This document shows, piece after piece, positions 8,347 through 18,708 of a DNA stretch of 64,000 nucleotides (positions are counted from its first letter, which is position 1; each line of letters opens with the position of its first letter). Position numbers and translations under genes: made by a program. A model generated the notes under the pieces. That model ran no database searches. It saw only the letters and a list, made by a program, of their open reading frames with translations, and had not been told where the DNA came from. Source of the stretch: Aeromonas encheleia (GTDB taxonomy: Bacteria > Pseudomonadota > Gammaproteobacteria > Enterobacterales > Aeromonadaceae); NCBI RefSeq assembly GCF_900637545.1, contig NZ_LR134376.1, positions 2,561,001 to 2,625,000 of the forward strand, read 5' to 3'.

Positions 8347-11076
8347 ATGGCCACCATTTATGTAGACGGTAAAGAGTTCGAGGTAGACGGCGCAGACAAC
8401 CTGCTGCAAGCCTGTCTGTCGCTGGGTCTGGACGTCCCCTATTTTTGCTGGCACCCGGCGCTCGGTAGCGTCGGTGCCTGCCGCCAGTGTGCGGTCAAAC
8501 AGTATCAGAATGCCGATGACAAGCGCGGCCGCCTGGTCATGTCCTGCATGACCCCGTCCACCGATGGCACCTATATCTCCATCGAGGACGAAGAGGCGAA
8601 GGAGTTTCGCAAGACGGTGGTGGAGTGGCAGATGACCAACCACCCCCACGACTGCCCGGTGTGTGAAGAGGGCGGCGCCTGCCACCTGCAAGACATGACG
8701 GTGATGACCGGCCACAACAGCCGTCGCTACCGCTTCACCAAGCGCACCCACCAGAATCAGGATCTCGGCCCCTTCATCAACCACGAGATGAATCGCTGCA
8801 TCGCCTGCTATCGCTGCGTGCGCTACTACAAGGATTACGCCGGTGGCGAGGATCTGGGCGTCTATGGTGCCCACGACAACGTCTACTTCGGCCGGGTCGA
8901 GGATGGCACCCTGGAGAGCGAGTTCTCCGGTAACCTGGTGGAGGTCTGCCCCACCGGCGTCTTCACCGACAAGACCCACTCCGAGCGTTATAACCGCAAA
9001 TGGGACATGCAGTTCGCCCCCAGCATCTGCCAACAGTGCTCGGTCGGCTGCAACATCAGCCCGGGTGAGCGCTACGGCGAGCTGCGCCGCATCGAGAACC
9101 GTTACCACGGCGCGCTGAACCACTACTTCCTGTGCGACCGCGGCCGCTTCGGCTACGGCTATGTCAACCTGGCCGACCGCCCCCGCCAGCCCCTGCTCCA
9201 TGATGGCAACGACCGACTCGCCATCACGGTCGACGGCGCCCTCAACCGCGCCGCCGATGCCCTGCGCACCGCCGCCGGTGTCATCGGCATCGGCTCGCCG
9301 CGCGCCTCGCTGGAGAGCAACTTCGCCCTGCGCGAGCTGGTGGGTGCCGACAACTTCTATTGCGGTGTCGAGCAGAGTGAATGGGAGTGCCTGCAGAAGA
9401 TGCTGCATATACTGCAGCACGGCGGCGTGCGTACCCCCAGCCTGCGCGACATGGAGGAGGCCGACGCCATCCTGGTGCTGGGTGAAGATGTCACCATGAG
9501 CGCCGCCCGCATCGCCCTGGCCCTGCGCCAGGCGGTCAAGGGCAAGGGCCGCGAGCTCGCCCGCAAGCTGAAGGTGGACCTGTGGCAGGTCGCCGCGGTG
9601 CAGACCCTGGCGCAGAACGATCGCTACCCGCTGCTCATCACCAGCCTGGATCAGACCCGCCTCGACGATGTGGCCAGCGGCACACTGCATGCGCCCCACG
9701 CCGATCAGGCCCGGCTCGGCTTCGCCATCGCCCACCTGCTTGATGGCTCGGCCCCGACCCCGCACGACTTGAGTGCCGATCAGCAGGCCCTGGCCACGCG
9801 CTGGGCCGAGCTGCTCGGCAATGCCAAGAAGCCGCTCATCATCGCCGGCTCCGGCGCCCGCTCCCAGGCCCTGCTCGAGGCGGCCAGCAACATAGCGCGC
9901 GCCCTCAAGGGTCGTGCCCAGGAGGTGAGCCTGGCGCTGGTGGCGCAGGAAGCCAACAGCCTGGGGCTGGCCATGTTGGCCGCATCGGAAGCGCCGCTGG
10001 AAGCCGCCCTGAGCCGTATCGAAGGGGAGGAGAAGCTGGCGCTGATCACCCTGGAGAACGATCTCTATCGCCGCGCTCCGCGCAACCGGGTCGATGCCGC
10101 CATCAAGCGCCTGCAGCATCTGCTGGTGGTCGATCATCAGGACACCCAGACCGCCCAGCAGGCGAACCTGGTGCTGCCTGCCGCCAGCTTCGCCGAGGCC
10201 GACGGTACCCTGGTGAACATGGAAGGTCGCGCCCAGCGCTTCTTCCAGGTCTATGCCGCCGCCTTCTACGACGCCGACATCCAGGTACGCGAGAGCTGGC
10301 GCTGGCTGGCCGCGCTGCAGGGGGCGCTGGATCACACGCCGCTGCGCTGGACCACCTTCGACGAGGTGAGTGCCGCCTGCGCCGCCTCAGTGCCGCTGCT
10401 GGCCGCCATGCTGGAGGCCGCGCCCAACGCCGGGCTGCGCATCCGTGGCATGAAGCTCGCCCGCGAGCCGCACCGCTACAGCGGCCGCACCTCCATGCTG
10501 GCGGATCAGAACGTGAGCGAGCCCAGGGTGGCTCAGGATCCGGACTCCCCCTTCAGCTTCTCCATGGAAGGCTACGCCGGTGCCCGTCAGCCGATGCAAC
10601 AGGTGCCGTTCGCCTGGGCGCCGGGCTGGAACTCCCCCTCTGCCTGGAACAAGTTCCAGAGCGAGGTGGGTGGCAACCTGCGAGCCGGCGATCCCGGTCG
10701 CCGTCTGCTAGAGCCGGGTGAAGACAGCCTCGGCTGGTTCGACACCATCCCCGCCCCCTTCGGCGCCCAGGCGGCGCTGCAGGTGGTGAGCTACGAGCAA
10801 CTCTTTGGCGGGGAAGAGCTCTCCGCGCGCAGCCCTGTCATCCAGGCGCGCATGGCCGCCCCCGAGCTGGTGCTGAACCCGAGCGACGCCGCCCGCTTCG
10901 CCCTCCATGCCGGCAACCTGGTAGCCTTCTCCTGGGGCGGCCACCACTGGCGGTTGACCCTGCGGGTCAGCGAGCGGCTGGCACAGGGGCTGCTCGGTCT
11001 GCCGCTGGGCGCCCATGGCCTGCCGACCGCGCTGCACCAGGCCTATGTGACTGATCTGCAGGAGGCCATAGCATGA
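8347..11076 (+). CDS. nuoG: NADH-quinone oxidoreductase subunit G
   Basis: The largest peripheral subunit (909 residues), with an N-terminal electron-wire segment and a C-terminal molybdopterin-oxidoreductase-like region that has lost its cofactor in this family. The N1b [2Fe-2S] ligands are in [17 protein letters not shown]. The His-ligated N5 motif is [19 protein letters not shown]4 lies in [11 protein letters not shown] and CPTGVF, and N7 in CQQCSVGCN with a later CDRGRFGYG. It starts at ATG 8347 after TCAGGGAAG and overlaps nuoH by four bases. Confidence 0.97.
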   Translation: MATIYVDGKEFEVDGADNLLQACLSLGLDVPYFCWHPALGSVGACRQCAVKQYQNADDKRGRLVMSCMTPSTDGTYISIEDEEAKEFRKTVVEWQMTNHPHDCPVCEEGGACHLQDMTVMTGHNSRRYRFTKRTHQNQDLGPFINHEMNRCIACYRCVRYYKDYAGGEDLGVYGAHDNVYFGRVEDGTLESEFSGNLVEVCPTGVFTDKTHSERYNRKWDMQFAPSICQQCSVGCNISPGERYGELRRIENRYHGALNHYFLCDRGRFGYGYVNLADRPRQPLLHDGNDRLAITVDGALNRAADALRTAAGVIGIGSPRASLESNFALRELVGADNFYCGVEQSEWECLQKMLHILQHGGVRTPSLRDMEEADAILVLGEDVTMSAARIALALRQAVKGKGRELARKLKVDLWQVAAVQTLAQNDRYPLLITSLDQTRLDDVASGTLHAPHADQARLGFAIAHLLDGSAPTPHDLSADQQALATRWAELLGNAKKPLIIAGSGARSQALLEAASNIARALKGRAQEVSLALVAQEANSLGLAMLAASEAPLEAALSRIEGEEKLALITLENDLYRRAPRNRVDAAIKRLQHLLVVDHQDTQTAQQANLVLPAASFAEADGTLVNMEGRAQRFFQVYAAAFYDADIQVRESWRWLAALQGALDHTPLRWTTFDEVSAACAASVPLLAAMLEAAPNAGLRIRGMKLAREPHRYSGRTSMLADQNVSEPRVAQDPDSPFSFSMEGYAGARQPMQQVPFAWAPGWNSPSAWNKFQSEVGGNLRAGDPGRRLLEPGEDSLGWFDTIPAPFGAQAALQVVSYEQLFGGEELSARSPVIQARMAAPELVLNPSDAARFALHAGNLVAFSWGGHHWRLTLRVSERLAQGLLGLPLGAHGLPTALHQAYVTDLQEAIA

Positions 11077-12041
11077 GCGATGAAATGATCGACCTGTTGC
11101 TGGAAGTAGGCAAGGCGCTGATCGTGCTGGTGGGGATAGTGGGGGCCGGTGCCTTCATGAGCTTCATCGAGCGCCGTCTGCTGGCGCTGTGGCAGGACCG
11201 TTACGGCCCCAACCGGGTAGGCCCCTTCGGCTTGCTGCAGCTGGCGGCCGACATGGTCAAGATGTTCTTCAAGGAGGACTGGATCCCGCCGTTCGCCGAT
11301 CGCCGGATCTTCGTGCTGGCCCCCATCATCGCCTTCACCTCCTTCATCCTGGCGTTTGCTGTGGTGCCCATCACCCCGACCTGGGGGGTGGCGGATCTCA
11401 ACGTGGGTCTGCTCTACATCCTGGCCATCGCGGGGCTGGCGGTCTACGCCGTGCTGTTCGCCGGCTGGTCGAGCAACAACAAGTACTCCCTGCTCGGCAG
11501 CCTGCGCGCCTCGGCCCAGACCCTCTCCTACGAGGTGTTCCTCGGCCTCTCCCTGATGGGGATAGTGATCCAGACCGGCAGCTTCAACCTGAGAGAGATC
11601 GTCGAGGCGCAGGCTGGCCTGTGGAACGTGGTGCCCCAGATCCTGGGCTTCGTCACCTTCCTGTTTGCCGGCGTCGCCGTCACCCACCGTCACCCGTTCG
11701 ACCAGCCGGAGGCCGAGCAGGAACTCGCCGACGGCTATCACATCGAATACGCGGGCATGAAGTGGGGTCTGTTCTTCGTGGGCGAGTACATCGGCATAGT
11801 GCTGGTCTCCTCCCTCATCGTGACCCTGTTCTTCGGTGGCTGGCACGGCCCCTGGTTGCCGCCCTTCATCTGGTTTGCGCTGAAGACCGCCTGTTTCATG
11901 GTGTTCTTCATCCTGCTGCGGGCTTCCCTGCCCCGCCCGCGCTTCGACCAGGTGATGTCCTTTGGCTGGAAAGTCTGCTTACCGCTTACCTTGCTCAACA
12001 TGCTGGTAACCGGCGCCGTAGTGCTGATAAATGTGCAGTGA
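11073..12041 (+). CDS. nuoH: NADH-quinone oxidoreductase subunit H
   Basis: A membrane subunit at the junction with the peripheral arm that forms much of the quinone cavity. It has 322 residues and eight or so helices. [21 protein letters not shown] (loop 1) and [32 protein letters not shown] and [13 protein letters not shown] are its signatures. It overlaps nuoG by ATGA and precedes nuoI by 9 bases. Confidence 0.97.
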   Translation: MSDEMIDLLLEVGKALIVLVGIVGAGAFMSFIERRLLALWQDRYGPNRVGPFGLLQLAADMVKMFFKEDWIPPFADRRIFVLAPIIAFTSFILAFAVVPITPTWGVADLNVGLLYILAIAGLAVYAVLFAGWSSNNKYSLLGSLRASAQTLSYEVFLGLSLMGIVIQTGSFNLREIVEAQAGLWNVVPQILGFVTFLFAGVAVTHRHPFDQPEAEQELADGYHIEYAGMKWGLFFVGEYIGIVLVSSLIVTLFFGGWHGPWLPPFIWFALKTACFMVFFILLRASLPRPRFDQVMSFGWKVCLPLTLLNMLVTGAVVLINVQ

Positions 12042-12050
12042 GGCACGACT

Positions 12051-12593
12051 ATGAAAATTACTAGCATTATCAAGGGTGTTGGCACCCAGTTACGCAGCCT
12101 GGGGATGGTGTTCTCCCATGCCTGGCGGCCCCGTGAGACCCTCAGCTATCCGGAGCAGGCGGTCTATGCCGCCCCCCGTTTCCGCGGTCGCATCGTGCTG
12201 ACCCGGGATCCGGACGGTGACGAGCGCTGCGTGGCGTGCAACCTGTGCGCCGTGGCCTGCCCGGTCGGCTGCATCTCGCTGCAAAAGGCGGAGCGGGACG
12301 ATGGCCGCTGGTACCCGGAATTCTTCCGCATCAACTTCTCCCGCTGCATCTTCTGCGGCCTGTGCGAAGAGGCCTGCCCCACCACCGCCATCCAGCTCAC
12401 GCCGGATTTCGAGATGGGTGAGTATCGCCGTCAGGATCTGGTGTATGAGAAGGAAGACTTGCTGATCAGCGGGCCCGGCAAATACCCGGACTACAACTTC
12501 TACCGCATGAGCGGGATGGCGATCGACGGCAAGCCCAAAGGGGAAGCCGAGAACGAAGCCAAGCCCATCGATGTCAAGAGCCTGCTGCCCTAG
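12051..12593 (+). CDS. nuoI: NADH-quinone oxidoreductase subunit I
   Basis: A ferredoxin-like subunit with two [4Fe-4S] clusters (N6a, N6b). In 180 residues the two motifs are Cys60-63-66-70 ([12 protein letters not shown]) and Cys99-102-105-109 ([12 protein letters not shown]), each followed by Pro. The C-terminus (YEKEDLL) matches the family. It lies between nuoH and nuoJ with gaps of about 9 bases. Confidence 0.97.
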   Translation: MKITSIIKGVGTQLRSLGMVFSHAWRPRETLSYPEQAVYAAPRFRGRIVLTRDPDGDERCVACNLCAVACPVGCISLQKAERDDGRWYPEFFRINFSRCIFCGLCEEACPTTAIQLTPDFEMGEYRRQDLVYEKEDLLISGPGKYPDYNFYRMSGMAIDGKPKGEAENEAKPIDVKSLLP

Positions 12594-12602
12594 GAGTCAA
12601 TC

Positions 12603-13154
12603 ATGGAACTGGCATTTTATGCCGCGGCCCTGGTCGCCGTTTACAGTACGCTGCGGGTGATCAGCACCAGCAATCCGATGCATGCGCTACTCAATCTCAT
12701 CATCTCCCTCATCGCCGTGGCCATGATCTTCTTCTGCCTGGGGGCCTCCTTCGCAGGCGCCCTGCAGGTGATCGTCTACGCCGGCGCCATCATGGTGCTG
12801 TTCGTGTTCGTGGTGATGATGCTGAACCTGGGGTCATCCCAGGATCAGGAGCGCAACTGGCTCACCCCCATGACCTGGGGTGGACCCGCCCTGCTCTCCC
12901 TCGTCCTGCTCGGCTTTCTGGCCTATGGCATCCTCGGGGTCACCGGTGGCGAGCTCGGCCTGACCGACGTCAGCGCCAAGGAAGTCGGCATCGCCCTGTT
13001 CGGCCCCTATGTGCTGGCGGTGGAGCTGGCCTCCATCCTGCTGCTGGCGGGTCTGGTCACCGCCTATCACCTCGGTCGTGAAGACAAGAGCGGGGAAGTG
13101 CTCTCCGTCCCCAAACCCACCGCTCGCCCGTCCCAGGAAGGAGGTCAGTCATGA
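12603..13154 (+). CDS. nuoJ: NADH-quinone oxidoreductase subunit J
   Basis: A membrane-arm subunit of 183 residues with five helices. [25 protein letters not shown] and the [19 protein letters not shown] stretch (helix 3, with a pi-bulge in known structures) are its hallmark. Its stop overlaps the nuoK start (ATGA). Confidence 0.96.
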   Translation: MELAFYAAALVAVYSTLRVISTSNPMHALLNLIISLIAVAMIFFCLGASFAGALQVIVYAGAIMVLFVFVVMMLNLGSSQDQERNWLTPMTWGGPALLSLVLLGFLAYGILGVTGGELGLTDVSAKEVGIALFGPYVLAVELASILLLAGLVTAYHLGREDKSGEVLSVPKPTARPSQEGGQS

Positions 13155-13459
13155 ACGGAATCCCAATGGAATACGGCCTCCTGCTGGCCGCCATCCTGTT
13201 CTGCATCGGCCTGTGCGGCCTGCTAATTCGCCGTAACTTGCTGTTTATCCTCATGAGTATCGAAATCATGATGAATGCATCCGCGCTGGCGTTCGTGGTG
13301 GCTGGCAGCCGCTGGGCCCAGGCCGACGGCCAGATCATGTACATACTGGTGATTTCTCTGGCGGCAGCGGAGGCCAGTATCGGCCTCGCTTTACTACTGC
13401 TGCTCTATCGTCGTTACCACACCCTGAACGTGGACACTGTGAGCGAGATGCGCGGATGA
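13151..13459 (+). CDS. nuoK: NADH-quinone oxidoreductase subunit K
   Basis: A small membrane subunit with three helices, 102 residues, related to MrpC. The two buried glutamates of proton transfer are visible in SIEIMMNA and [29 protein letters not shown] upstream and four-base overlaps on both sides indicate tight coupling. Confidence 0.97.
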   Translation: MNGIPMEYGLLLAAILFCIGLCGLLIRRNLLFILMSIEIMMNASALAFVVAGSRWAQADGQIMYILVISLAAAEASIGLALLLLLYRRYHTLNVDTVSEMRG

Positions 13460-15303
13460 GCCTCTTATACCTGACTTTCCTGTTTCCCCTGTTGGGATGG
13501 CTGGTGCTGGCCTTCTCCATCGGCCGCTTCGGTGAGCGCAGCTCGGCACTGATCGGCGTCGGCAGCATCGGCCTGTCGGCCCTCACCACCCTCTGGGTCG
13601 GTCTCGACTTCATGACCAAGATGCCGGTGGGCGGTGTCTACACCCAGACCCTGTGGCAGTGGATGTCGGTGGGGGAATTCACCCCCACCTTCCGCCTGGC
13701 GCTGGATGGTCTGTCGCTGACCATGCTGGGGGTGGTGACCGGGGTGGGTTTCTTCATCCACCTGTTCGCCTCCTGGTACATGCGCGGTGAAGAAGGCTAT
13801 TCGCGCTTCTTCACCTACACCAACCTGTTCATCGCCAGCATGGTGTTCCTGGTGCTGGCCGACGATCTGCTGTTCGTCTACCTGGGCTGGGAAGGGGTGG
13901 GGCTGTGCAGCTACCTGCTGATCGGCTTCTACTACCGCAACCCGGCCAACGGCGCCGCCGCCCTCAAGGCGTTCGTGGTGACCCGGGTCGGTGACGTCTT
14001 CCTCGCCATCGGCCTGTTCATCCTCTACCGCGAGCTCGGCACCCTCAACATCCATGAGCTGCTGGTGCGCGCCCCCGTGGTGTTTGCCGAGGGCTCCCCT
14101 GCCCTGTCGCTGGCCTGCCTGATGCTCTTGGGCGGCGCGGTCGGCAAGTCCGCCCAGCTGCCGCTGCAGACCTGGCTGGCGGATGCCATGGCGGGTCCGA
14201 CCCCGGTCTCGGCGCTGATCCACGCGGCCACCATGGTGACCGCCGGCGTCTACCTGATTGCCCGTACCCACGGTCTGTTCCTGCTGGCCCCCGAGATCCT
14301 GCATCTGGTGGCGCTGGTGGGTGCCATCACCCTGGTGCTGGCAGGCTTTGCGGCCCTGGTGCAGACCGACATCAAGCGGATTTTGGCTTACTCCACCATG
14401 AGCCAGATCGGCTACATGTTCCTGGCCCTCGGGGTCGGTGCCTGGGAGGGGGCCATCTTCCACCTGATGACCCACGCCTTCTTCAAGGCGCTGCTGTTCC
14501 TCTCCGCCGGCGCCGTCATAGTCGCGACCCACCACGAGCAGAACATCTTCAAGATGGGGGGCCTGCGCAAGAGCCTGCCGCTGGTCTATGCCTGCTTCCT
14601 GGTGGGGGGCTCGGCACTGGCCGCGCTGCCGCTGGTCACCGCCGGCTTCTACAGCAAGGACGCCATCCTGTGGCAGGTGCAGGCCAGTGGCCAGAGCGCC
14701 CTGCTGTGGGCCGGTCTGGTGGGGGCCTTCCTGACCTCCCTCTACACTTTCCGTCTGATCTTCATCGCCTTCCACGGCAAGGCCCAGACCGAGGCCCACA
14801 CCGGTCACGGCCTGGCCCACAAGCTGCCGCTGCTGGTGCTGCTGGTGCTCTCCACCGCCGTCGGCTCCATGATAGTGCCGCCGCTAGCCGGGGTACTGCC
14901 GGCCGGCCCGGGTGACAGCATCGAGGAGGGACGCCACAGCCTTGAGATCCTCTCCGGGATCATCGCCGTGGCAGGCATAGCGCTGGCCGCCTTCCTGTTC
15001 CTCGGCGAGCGTCGCCTGGCGAAGGGGATCGCCGAGAGCGCTCCTGGTCGTCTGCTCAGCACCCTCTGGTTCAATGCCTGGGGCTTCGACTGGCTATATG
15101 ACTGGATCTGGGTCAAGCCCTACCTGCTGGTGACCCGACTGCTCGGCAAGGATCCGCTGGATCGGATGATGAACCTGCCCGCCGTGCTGGCCCAGAGTGG
15201 CCACCAGCTGCTGGCCTGGACGGTGTCCGGCAAGTTGCGCTGGTACGCAGCCTCCATGGGGATGGGCGCCGCCCTGATCCTGGCCCTGCTGTTGCTCGGC
15301 TGA
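13456..15303 (+). CDS. nuoL: NADH-quinone oxidoreductase subunit L (antiporter-like)
   Basis: The distal proton-pumping subunit, 615 residues, homologous to MrpA antiporters. The conserved Glu lies in [17 protein letters not shown], the lysines in [17 protein letters not shown] and [13 protein letters not shown], and [20 protein letters not shown] is the family signature. A long lateral helix should be formed by the C-terminal stretch after about residue 520. It overlaps nuoK by four bases. An 89-base gap with a hairpin separates it from nuoM. Confidence 0.97.
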   Translation: MSLLYLTFLFPLLGWLVLAFSIGRFGERSSALIGVGSIGLSALTTLWVGLDFMTKMPVGGVYTQTLWQWMSVGEFTPTFRLALDGLSLTMLGVVTGVGFFIHLFASWYMRGEEGYSRFFTYTNLFIASMVFLVLADDLLFVYLGWEGVGLCSYLLIGFYYRNPANGAAALKAFVVTRVGDVFLAIGLFILYRELGTLNIHELLVRAPVVFAEGSPALSLACLMLLGGAVGKSAQLPLQTWLADAMAGPTPVSALIHAATMVTAGVYLIARTHGLFLLAPEILHLVALVGAITLVLAGFAALVQTDIKRILAYSTMSQIGYMFLALGVGAWEGAIFHLMTHAFFKALLFLSAGAVIVATHHEQNIFKMGGLRKSLPLVYACFLVGGSALAALPLVTAGFYSKDAILWQVQASGQSALLWAGLVGAFLTSLYTFRLIFIAFHGKAQTEAHTGHGLAHKLPLLVLLVLSTAVGSMIVPPLAGVLPAGPGDSIEEGRHSLEILSGIIAVAGIALAAFLFLGERRLAKGIAESAPGRLLSTLWFNAWGFDWLYDWIWVKPYLLVTRLLGKDPLDRMMNLPAVLAQSGHQLLAWTVSGKLRWYAASMGMGAALILALLLLG

Positions 15304-15328
15304 CCCCGATGCGGTCCCTGAACTCACG

Positions 15329-15347
15329 GCAGGCCCGCTGGGCCTGC
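15329..15347 (+). other. Hairpin in the nuoL-nuoM gap
   Basis: GCAGGCCC pairs with GGGCCTGC across GCT. No T-run follows, so it is not a normal terminator. It may be an mRNA-stabilising or processing structure within the operon. Confidence 0.45.
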
Positions 15348-15392
15348 ACTGCAGCTAGCAGCATGACTAGCAAATAGACGAGAGCTGATATC

Positions 15393-16910
15393 GTGACCTT
15401 ACTCTGGATCTTGTTAATTCCTTTTATCGGCGGCTTGCTCTGCTGGCAGATGGAGCGGCTCGGTGGGCAATTCGTTCGCTGGGTGGCGCTGCTGTCGATG
15501 AGCGCCTGCCTGTTGCTCTCCGGTGCCATCTGGCTCAGCGGTGACTTCTCCCTCGCCAACCCGGGCCTCCCGGTCTGGGCGGCCGAGTGGCAACAGCCCT
15601 GGATCCCCCGCTTCGGCATCTCCCTGCACCTGGCGGTGGATGGCCTCTCCCTGCTGATGGTGATGCTCACCAGCTTCATCGGCGTACTGGCCATCCTCTG
15701 TTCCTGGAAGGAGATAGTGCAGCGCATCGGCTTCTTCCACCTGAACCTGCTCTGGATCCTGGGCGGCGTGCTCGGCGTCTTCATGGCGGTGGATCTGTTC
15801 CTGTTCTTCTTCTTCTGGGAGATGATGCTGGTGCCGATGTACTTCCTGATCGCGCTCTGGGGCCACTCGGTCACCGACGGCAAATCCCGGATCAACGCCG
15901 CCACCAAGTTCTTCATCTACACCCAGGCCAGCGGCCTCATCATGCTGGTCGCCATCCTCGGGCTGGTGCTGACCCACCACGCCGCCACCGGTGTCTTCAC
16001 CTTCAACTACCTCGACCTGCTCAACACCCCGATGAGCATGGGCGTGCAGTGGCTGCTGATGCTGGGCTTCTTCGTCGCCTTCGCAGTCAAGATGCCGCTG
16101 GTGCCGCTGCACGGCTGGTTGCCGGACGCCCATAGCCAGGCGCCGACCGCGGGCTCGGTGGATCTGGCGGGCATCTTGCTGAAGACCGCCGCCTACGGCT
16201 TGCTGCGCTTCACCCTGCCGCTGTTCCCCGAGGCCTCCGCCGAGTTCGCCCCCTACGCCATGCTCCTTGGCCTGTTCGGCATCGTCTACGGCGCCCTGCT
16301 GGCGTTCGCCCAGACCGACATCAAGCGGCTGGTGGCCTACACCAGCATCTCCCACATGGGCTTCGTGATGATCGCCATCTACTCGGGCAGCGAGCTTGCG
16401 CTGCAAGGGGCCGTGGTGCAGATGATCGCCCACGGCCTCTCCGCCGCCGGCCTGTTCATCCTGTGCGGCCAGCTCTACGAGCGGCTGCACACCCGGGACC
16501 TGCGCCTGATGGGCGGCCTCTGGGGCCGACTGCGCTACCTGCCAGGGGTGATGTTGTTCTTCTCGGCGGCCTCCCTCGGCATGCCGGGCACCGGCAACTT
16601 CATCGGCGAGTTCCTGATCCTCATCGGCAGCTTCCAGGTGGCCCCGGTCATCACCGTCATCGCCACCTTCGGTCTGGTACTGGCCTCGGTCTACTCCCTC
16701 ATCATGCTGCAACGGGCCTGCTTCGGTGCGCCCAAGGATGAGAAGCCGCTCAAGGGGCTGGATGGCCGGGAACTGGCCATGATGCTCACCATCGCCGGCC
16801 TGCTGGTGCTGCTCGGCCTCTATCCCCAGCCCGTGCTCGACACCGCCAGCAGCAGCCTGCTGAGCGTGCTGCACTGGTATGCGCTGCCAAGCACAGGAGC
16901 GCTGCAATGA
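15393..16910 (+). CDS. nuoM: NADH-quinone oxidoreductase subunit M (antiporter-like)
   Basis: The second antiporter-like proton pump, 505 residues. The conserved residues are in [41 protein letters not shown] and [15 protein letters not shown]. The start is GTG at 15393: the N-terminus [18 protein letters not shown] then aligns with E. coli NuoM. GACGAGAGC lies upstream. Confidence 0.96.
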   Translation: MTLLWILLIPFIGGLLCWQMERLGGQFVRWVALLSMSACLLLSGAIWLSGDFSLANPGLPVWAAEWQQPWIPRFGISLHLAVDGLSLLMVMLTSFIGVLAILCSWKEIVQRIGFFHLNLLWILGGVLGVFMAVDLFLFFFFWEMMLVPMYFLIALWGHSVTDGKSRINAATKFFIYTQASGLIMLVAILGLVLTHHAATGVFTFNYLDLLNTPMSMGVQWLLMLGFFVAFAVKMPLVPLHGWLPDAHSQAPTAGSVDLAGILLKTAAYGLLRFTLPLFPEASAEFAPYAMLLGLFGIVYGALLAFAQTDIKRLVAYTSISHMGFVMIAIYSGSELALQGAVVQMIAHGLSAAGLFILCGQLYERLHTRDLRLMGGLWGRLRYLPGVMLFFSAASLGMPGTGNFIGEFLILIGSFQVAPVITVIATFGLVLASVYSLIMLQRACFGAPKDEKPLKGLDGRELAMMLTIAGLLVLLGLYPQPVLDTASSSLLSVLHWYALPSTGALQ

Positions 16911-16953
16911 TGCTTTCTCTTTCGCCTTCTTCGTCCACGTCAGGAGCACTGTC

Positions 16954-18417
16954 ATGACGTTCACCGCTTCTCAACTGCTGGCCCTGCTGCCCCTGCTGCT
17001 GACCACCGGGGCCATGGTGGCCCTGATGCTGGCCATCGCCTGGAAACGCTGCGATGACACCGCCTTCGCGGTGACCATCACCGGCCTGAACCTGGCCCTC
17101 TTCTCCCTGCCCATAGTGATGGCCCAGGGGGATCAGGGTGTCACCCCGCTGCTGCAAGTGGACAGCTATGCGGTCTTCTACATGGGGCTGGTGCTCATCG
17201 GCGCCCTGGCCACCTGTACCTTCGGCCGCTCCTGGCTCAAGGGCTATCCGGACAACCGGGAAGAGTTCTACCTGCTGCTGCTGATCGCCACCGCCGGCGG
17301 CCTGGTGCTGGCGGGCTCTCGCCACCTCGCCTCCCTGTTCATCGGGATCGAGATGCTGACCCTGCCCATGTTCGGCCTGGTGGGCTACGCCTACCGCGAG
17401 CGTCATTCGCTGGAGGCCAGCATCAAGTACATGGTGCTCTCTGCCGCCGCCACCGCCTTCCTGCTGTTTGGCATGGCGCTGCTCTATGCCCAGGCGGGCA
17501 GCCTGAGCTTCAGCGACCTCGGCCTGACCCTGGCCCAGAGCCCGGCTCACCATCCGCTGCTGATGGGCGGCCTGGGTCTGATGCTGGTGGGCTTCGCCTT
17601 CAAGCTCTCCCTCGCCCCCTTCCACCTCTGGACCCCGGATGTGTACGAAGGCGCCCCCGCGCCGGTGGCCACCTTCCTCGCCACCGTCAGCAAGATCGCG
17701 GTGTTCTGTGTGCTGCTGCGCTTCTACCTGGCGGTGCCGGCCACCTCGGATCCCATGATCCACTGGCTGCTGGCGGCCATGGCGGTCATCTCCATCGTCA
17801 TCGGTAACCTCTTGGCGCTGATCCAGACCAACATCAAGCGGATGATGGGTTACTCCTCCATCTCCCACTTCGGCTACCTGCTGGCGGTGGTGGTGGCGAG
17901 CCGCCTCGGCCAGATGCCGGTGGAAGCGGCCGGGGTCTACCTGCTGATGTACCTGTTCACCAGCCTGGGGGCCTTCGGCGTCATCAGCATGATGTCCAGC
18001 CCCTATCGCGGCAAGGATGCGGACTCCCTGCACAGCTACCGCGGCCTGTTCTGGCACAGACCCTACCTGACCGCCGTGATGACGGTGATGATGCTCTCCC
18101 TGGCGGGCATCCCCATGACGCTCGGCTTCATCGGCAAGTTCTACCTCATCGGGGTGACGGTCGATGCCCAGCTGTGGTGGCTCTCCGGCGCCATAGTGCT
18201 CGGCAGCGCCCTGGGGCTCTATTACTACCTGCGGGTCATGGTCACCCTCTATCTGCGGGAACCCGGCATGCAGCTGCGCGATGCCAAGGCCGACTGGGCC
18301 TTCTCCTCCGGCGGACTGGTGGTGCTGCTCTCCGCCATCCTGGTGGTGGCGCTGGGTATCTACCCCCAGCCGGTCATCAGCCTGGTGCAGGGCTTCCAGA
18401 ACGTGGTGCTGCGCTAG
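16954..18417 (+). CDS. nuoN: NADH-quinone oxidoreductase subunit N (antiporter-like)
   Basis: The third antiporter-like proton pump, 487 residues from the ATG at 16954. This start was chosen over an in-frame GTG-type start at 16879, because the N-terminus [16 protein letters not shown] matches the family and CAGGAG lies 9 bases upstream. [39 protein letters not shown] and [15 protein letters not shown] are visible signatures. It is the last gene of the operon, and a strong terminator follows 20 bases later. Confidence 0.95.
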   Translation: MTFTASQLLALLPLLLTTGAMVALMLAIAWKRCDDTAFAVTITGLNLALFSLPIVMAQGDQGVTPLLQVDSYAVFYMGLVLIGALATCTFGRSWLKGYPDNREEFYLLLLIATAGGLVLAGSRHLASLFIGIEMLTLPMFGLVGYAYRERHSLEASIKYMVLSAAATAFLLFGMALLYAQAGSLSFSDLGLTLAQSPAHHPLLMGGLGLMLVGFAFKLSLAPFHLWTPDVYEGAPAPVATFLATVSKIAVFCVLLRFYLAVPATSDPMIHWLLAAMAVISIVIGNLLALIQTNIKRMMGYSSISHFGYLLAVVVASRLGQMPVEAAGVYLLMYLFTSLGAFGVISMMSSPYRGKDADSLHSYRGLFWHRPYLTAVMTVMMLSLAGIPMTLGFIGKFYLIGVTVDAQLWWLSGAIVLGSALGLYYYLRVMVTLYLREPGMQLRDAKADWAFSSGGLVVLLSAILVVALGIYPQPVISLVQGFQNVVLR

Positions 18418-18437
18418 CATCACGCTCAGTCCCAACG

Positions 18438-18467
18438 AAAAACCGGCCTTTGTGGCCGGTTTTTTTT
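18438..18467 (+). terminator. Terminator of the nuo operon
   Basis: AACCGGCC pairs with GGCCGGTT across TTTGT, followed by eight T. It is the end of the 15-kb nuo unit. Confidence 0.9.
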
Positions 18468-18540
18468 ATCTCGCCAACTTGCCGAGGTACGTATCGCGTC
18501 GGCTCGGCTCGCCGGCCAACCCTCCCCCTTCAGCCCGCTC

Positions 18541-18617
18541 TGCCATCTGCCATCTGCCATCTGCCATCTGCCATCTGCCATCTGCCATCTGCCATCTGCC
18601 ATCTGCCATCTGCCATC
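18541..18617. repeat. Heptamer tandem repeat, 11 copies of TGCCATC
   Basis: Seventy-seven bases consist of exactly eleven identical copies of TGCCATC, with no mismatch. The array sits between the nuo terminator and the purL terminator, so it is not in a gene. A 7-base unit changes reading frame with every copy. Here it can act only as a mutable spacer, a VNTR locus. Confidence 0.95.
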
Positions 18618-18651
18618 AACTCACAGAACCGGATGACAGACTCTTGAGCCA

Positions 18652-18683
18652 ATAAAAAAACCGGCCACGGGGGCCGGTTTTTG
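18652..18683 (-). terminator. Terminator of purL
   Basis: ACCGGCC and GGCCGGT form the stem, with A-rich sequence on the left (T-run on the minus strand) and TTTTTG on the right, so it can work in both directions. It ends the purL transcript arriving from the right. Its stem resembles the nuo terminator 215 bases away. Confidence 0.85.
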
Positions 18684-18708
18684 ATTTTCTGCGCAGTACG
18701 GGGCGGGA

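Noticed and set aside
18541..18617. CRISPR array
   Set aside because: The unit is 7 bases with no spacers, a simple tandem repeat.
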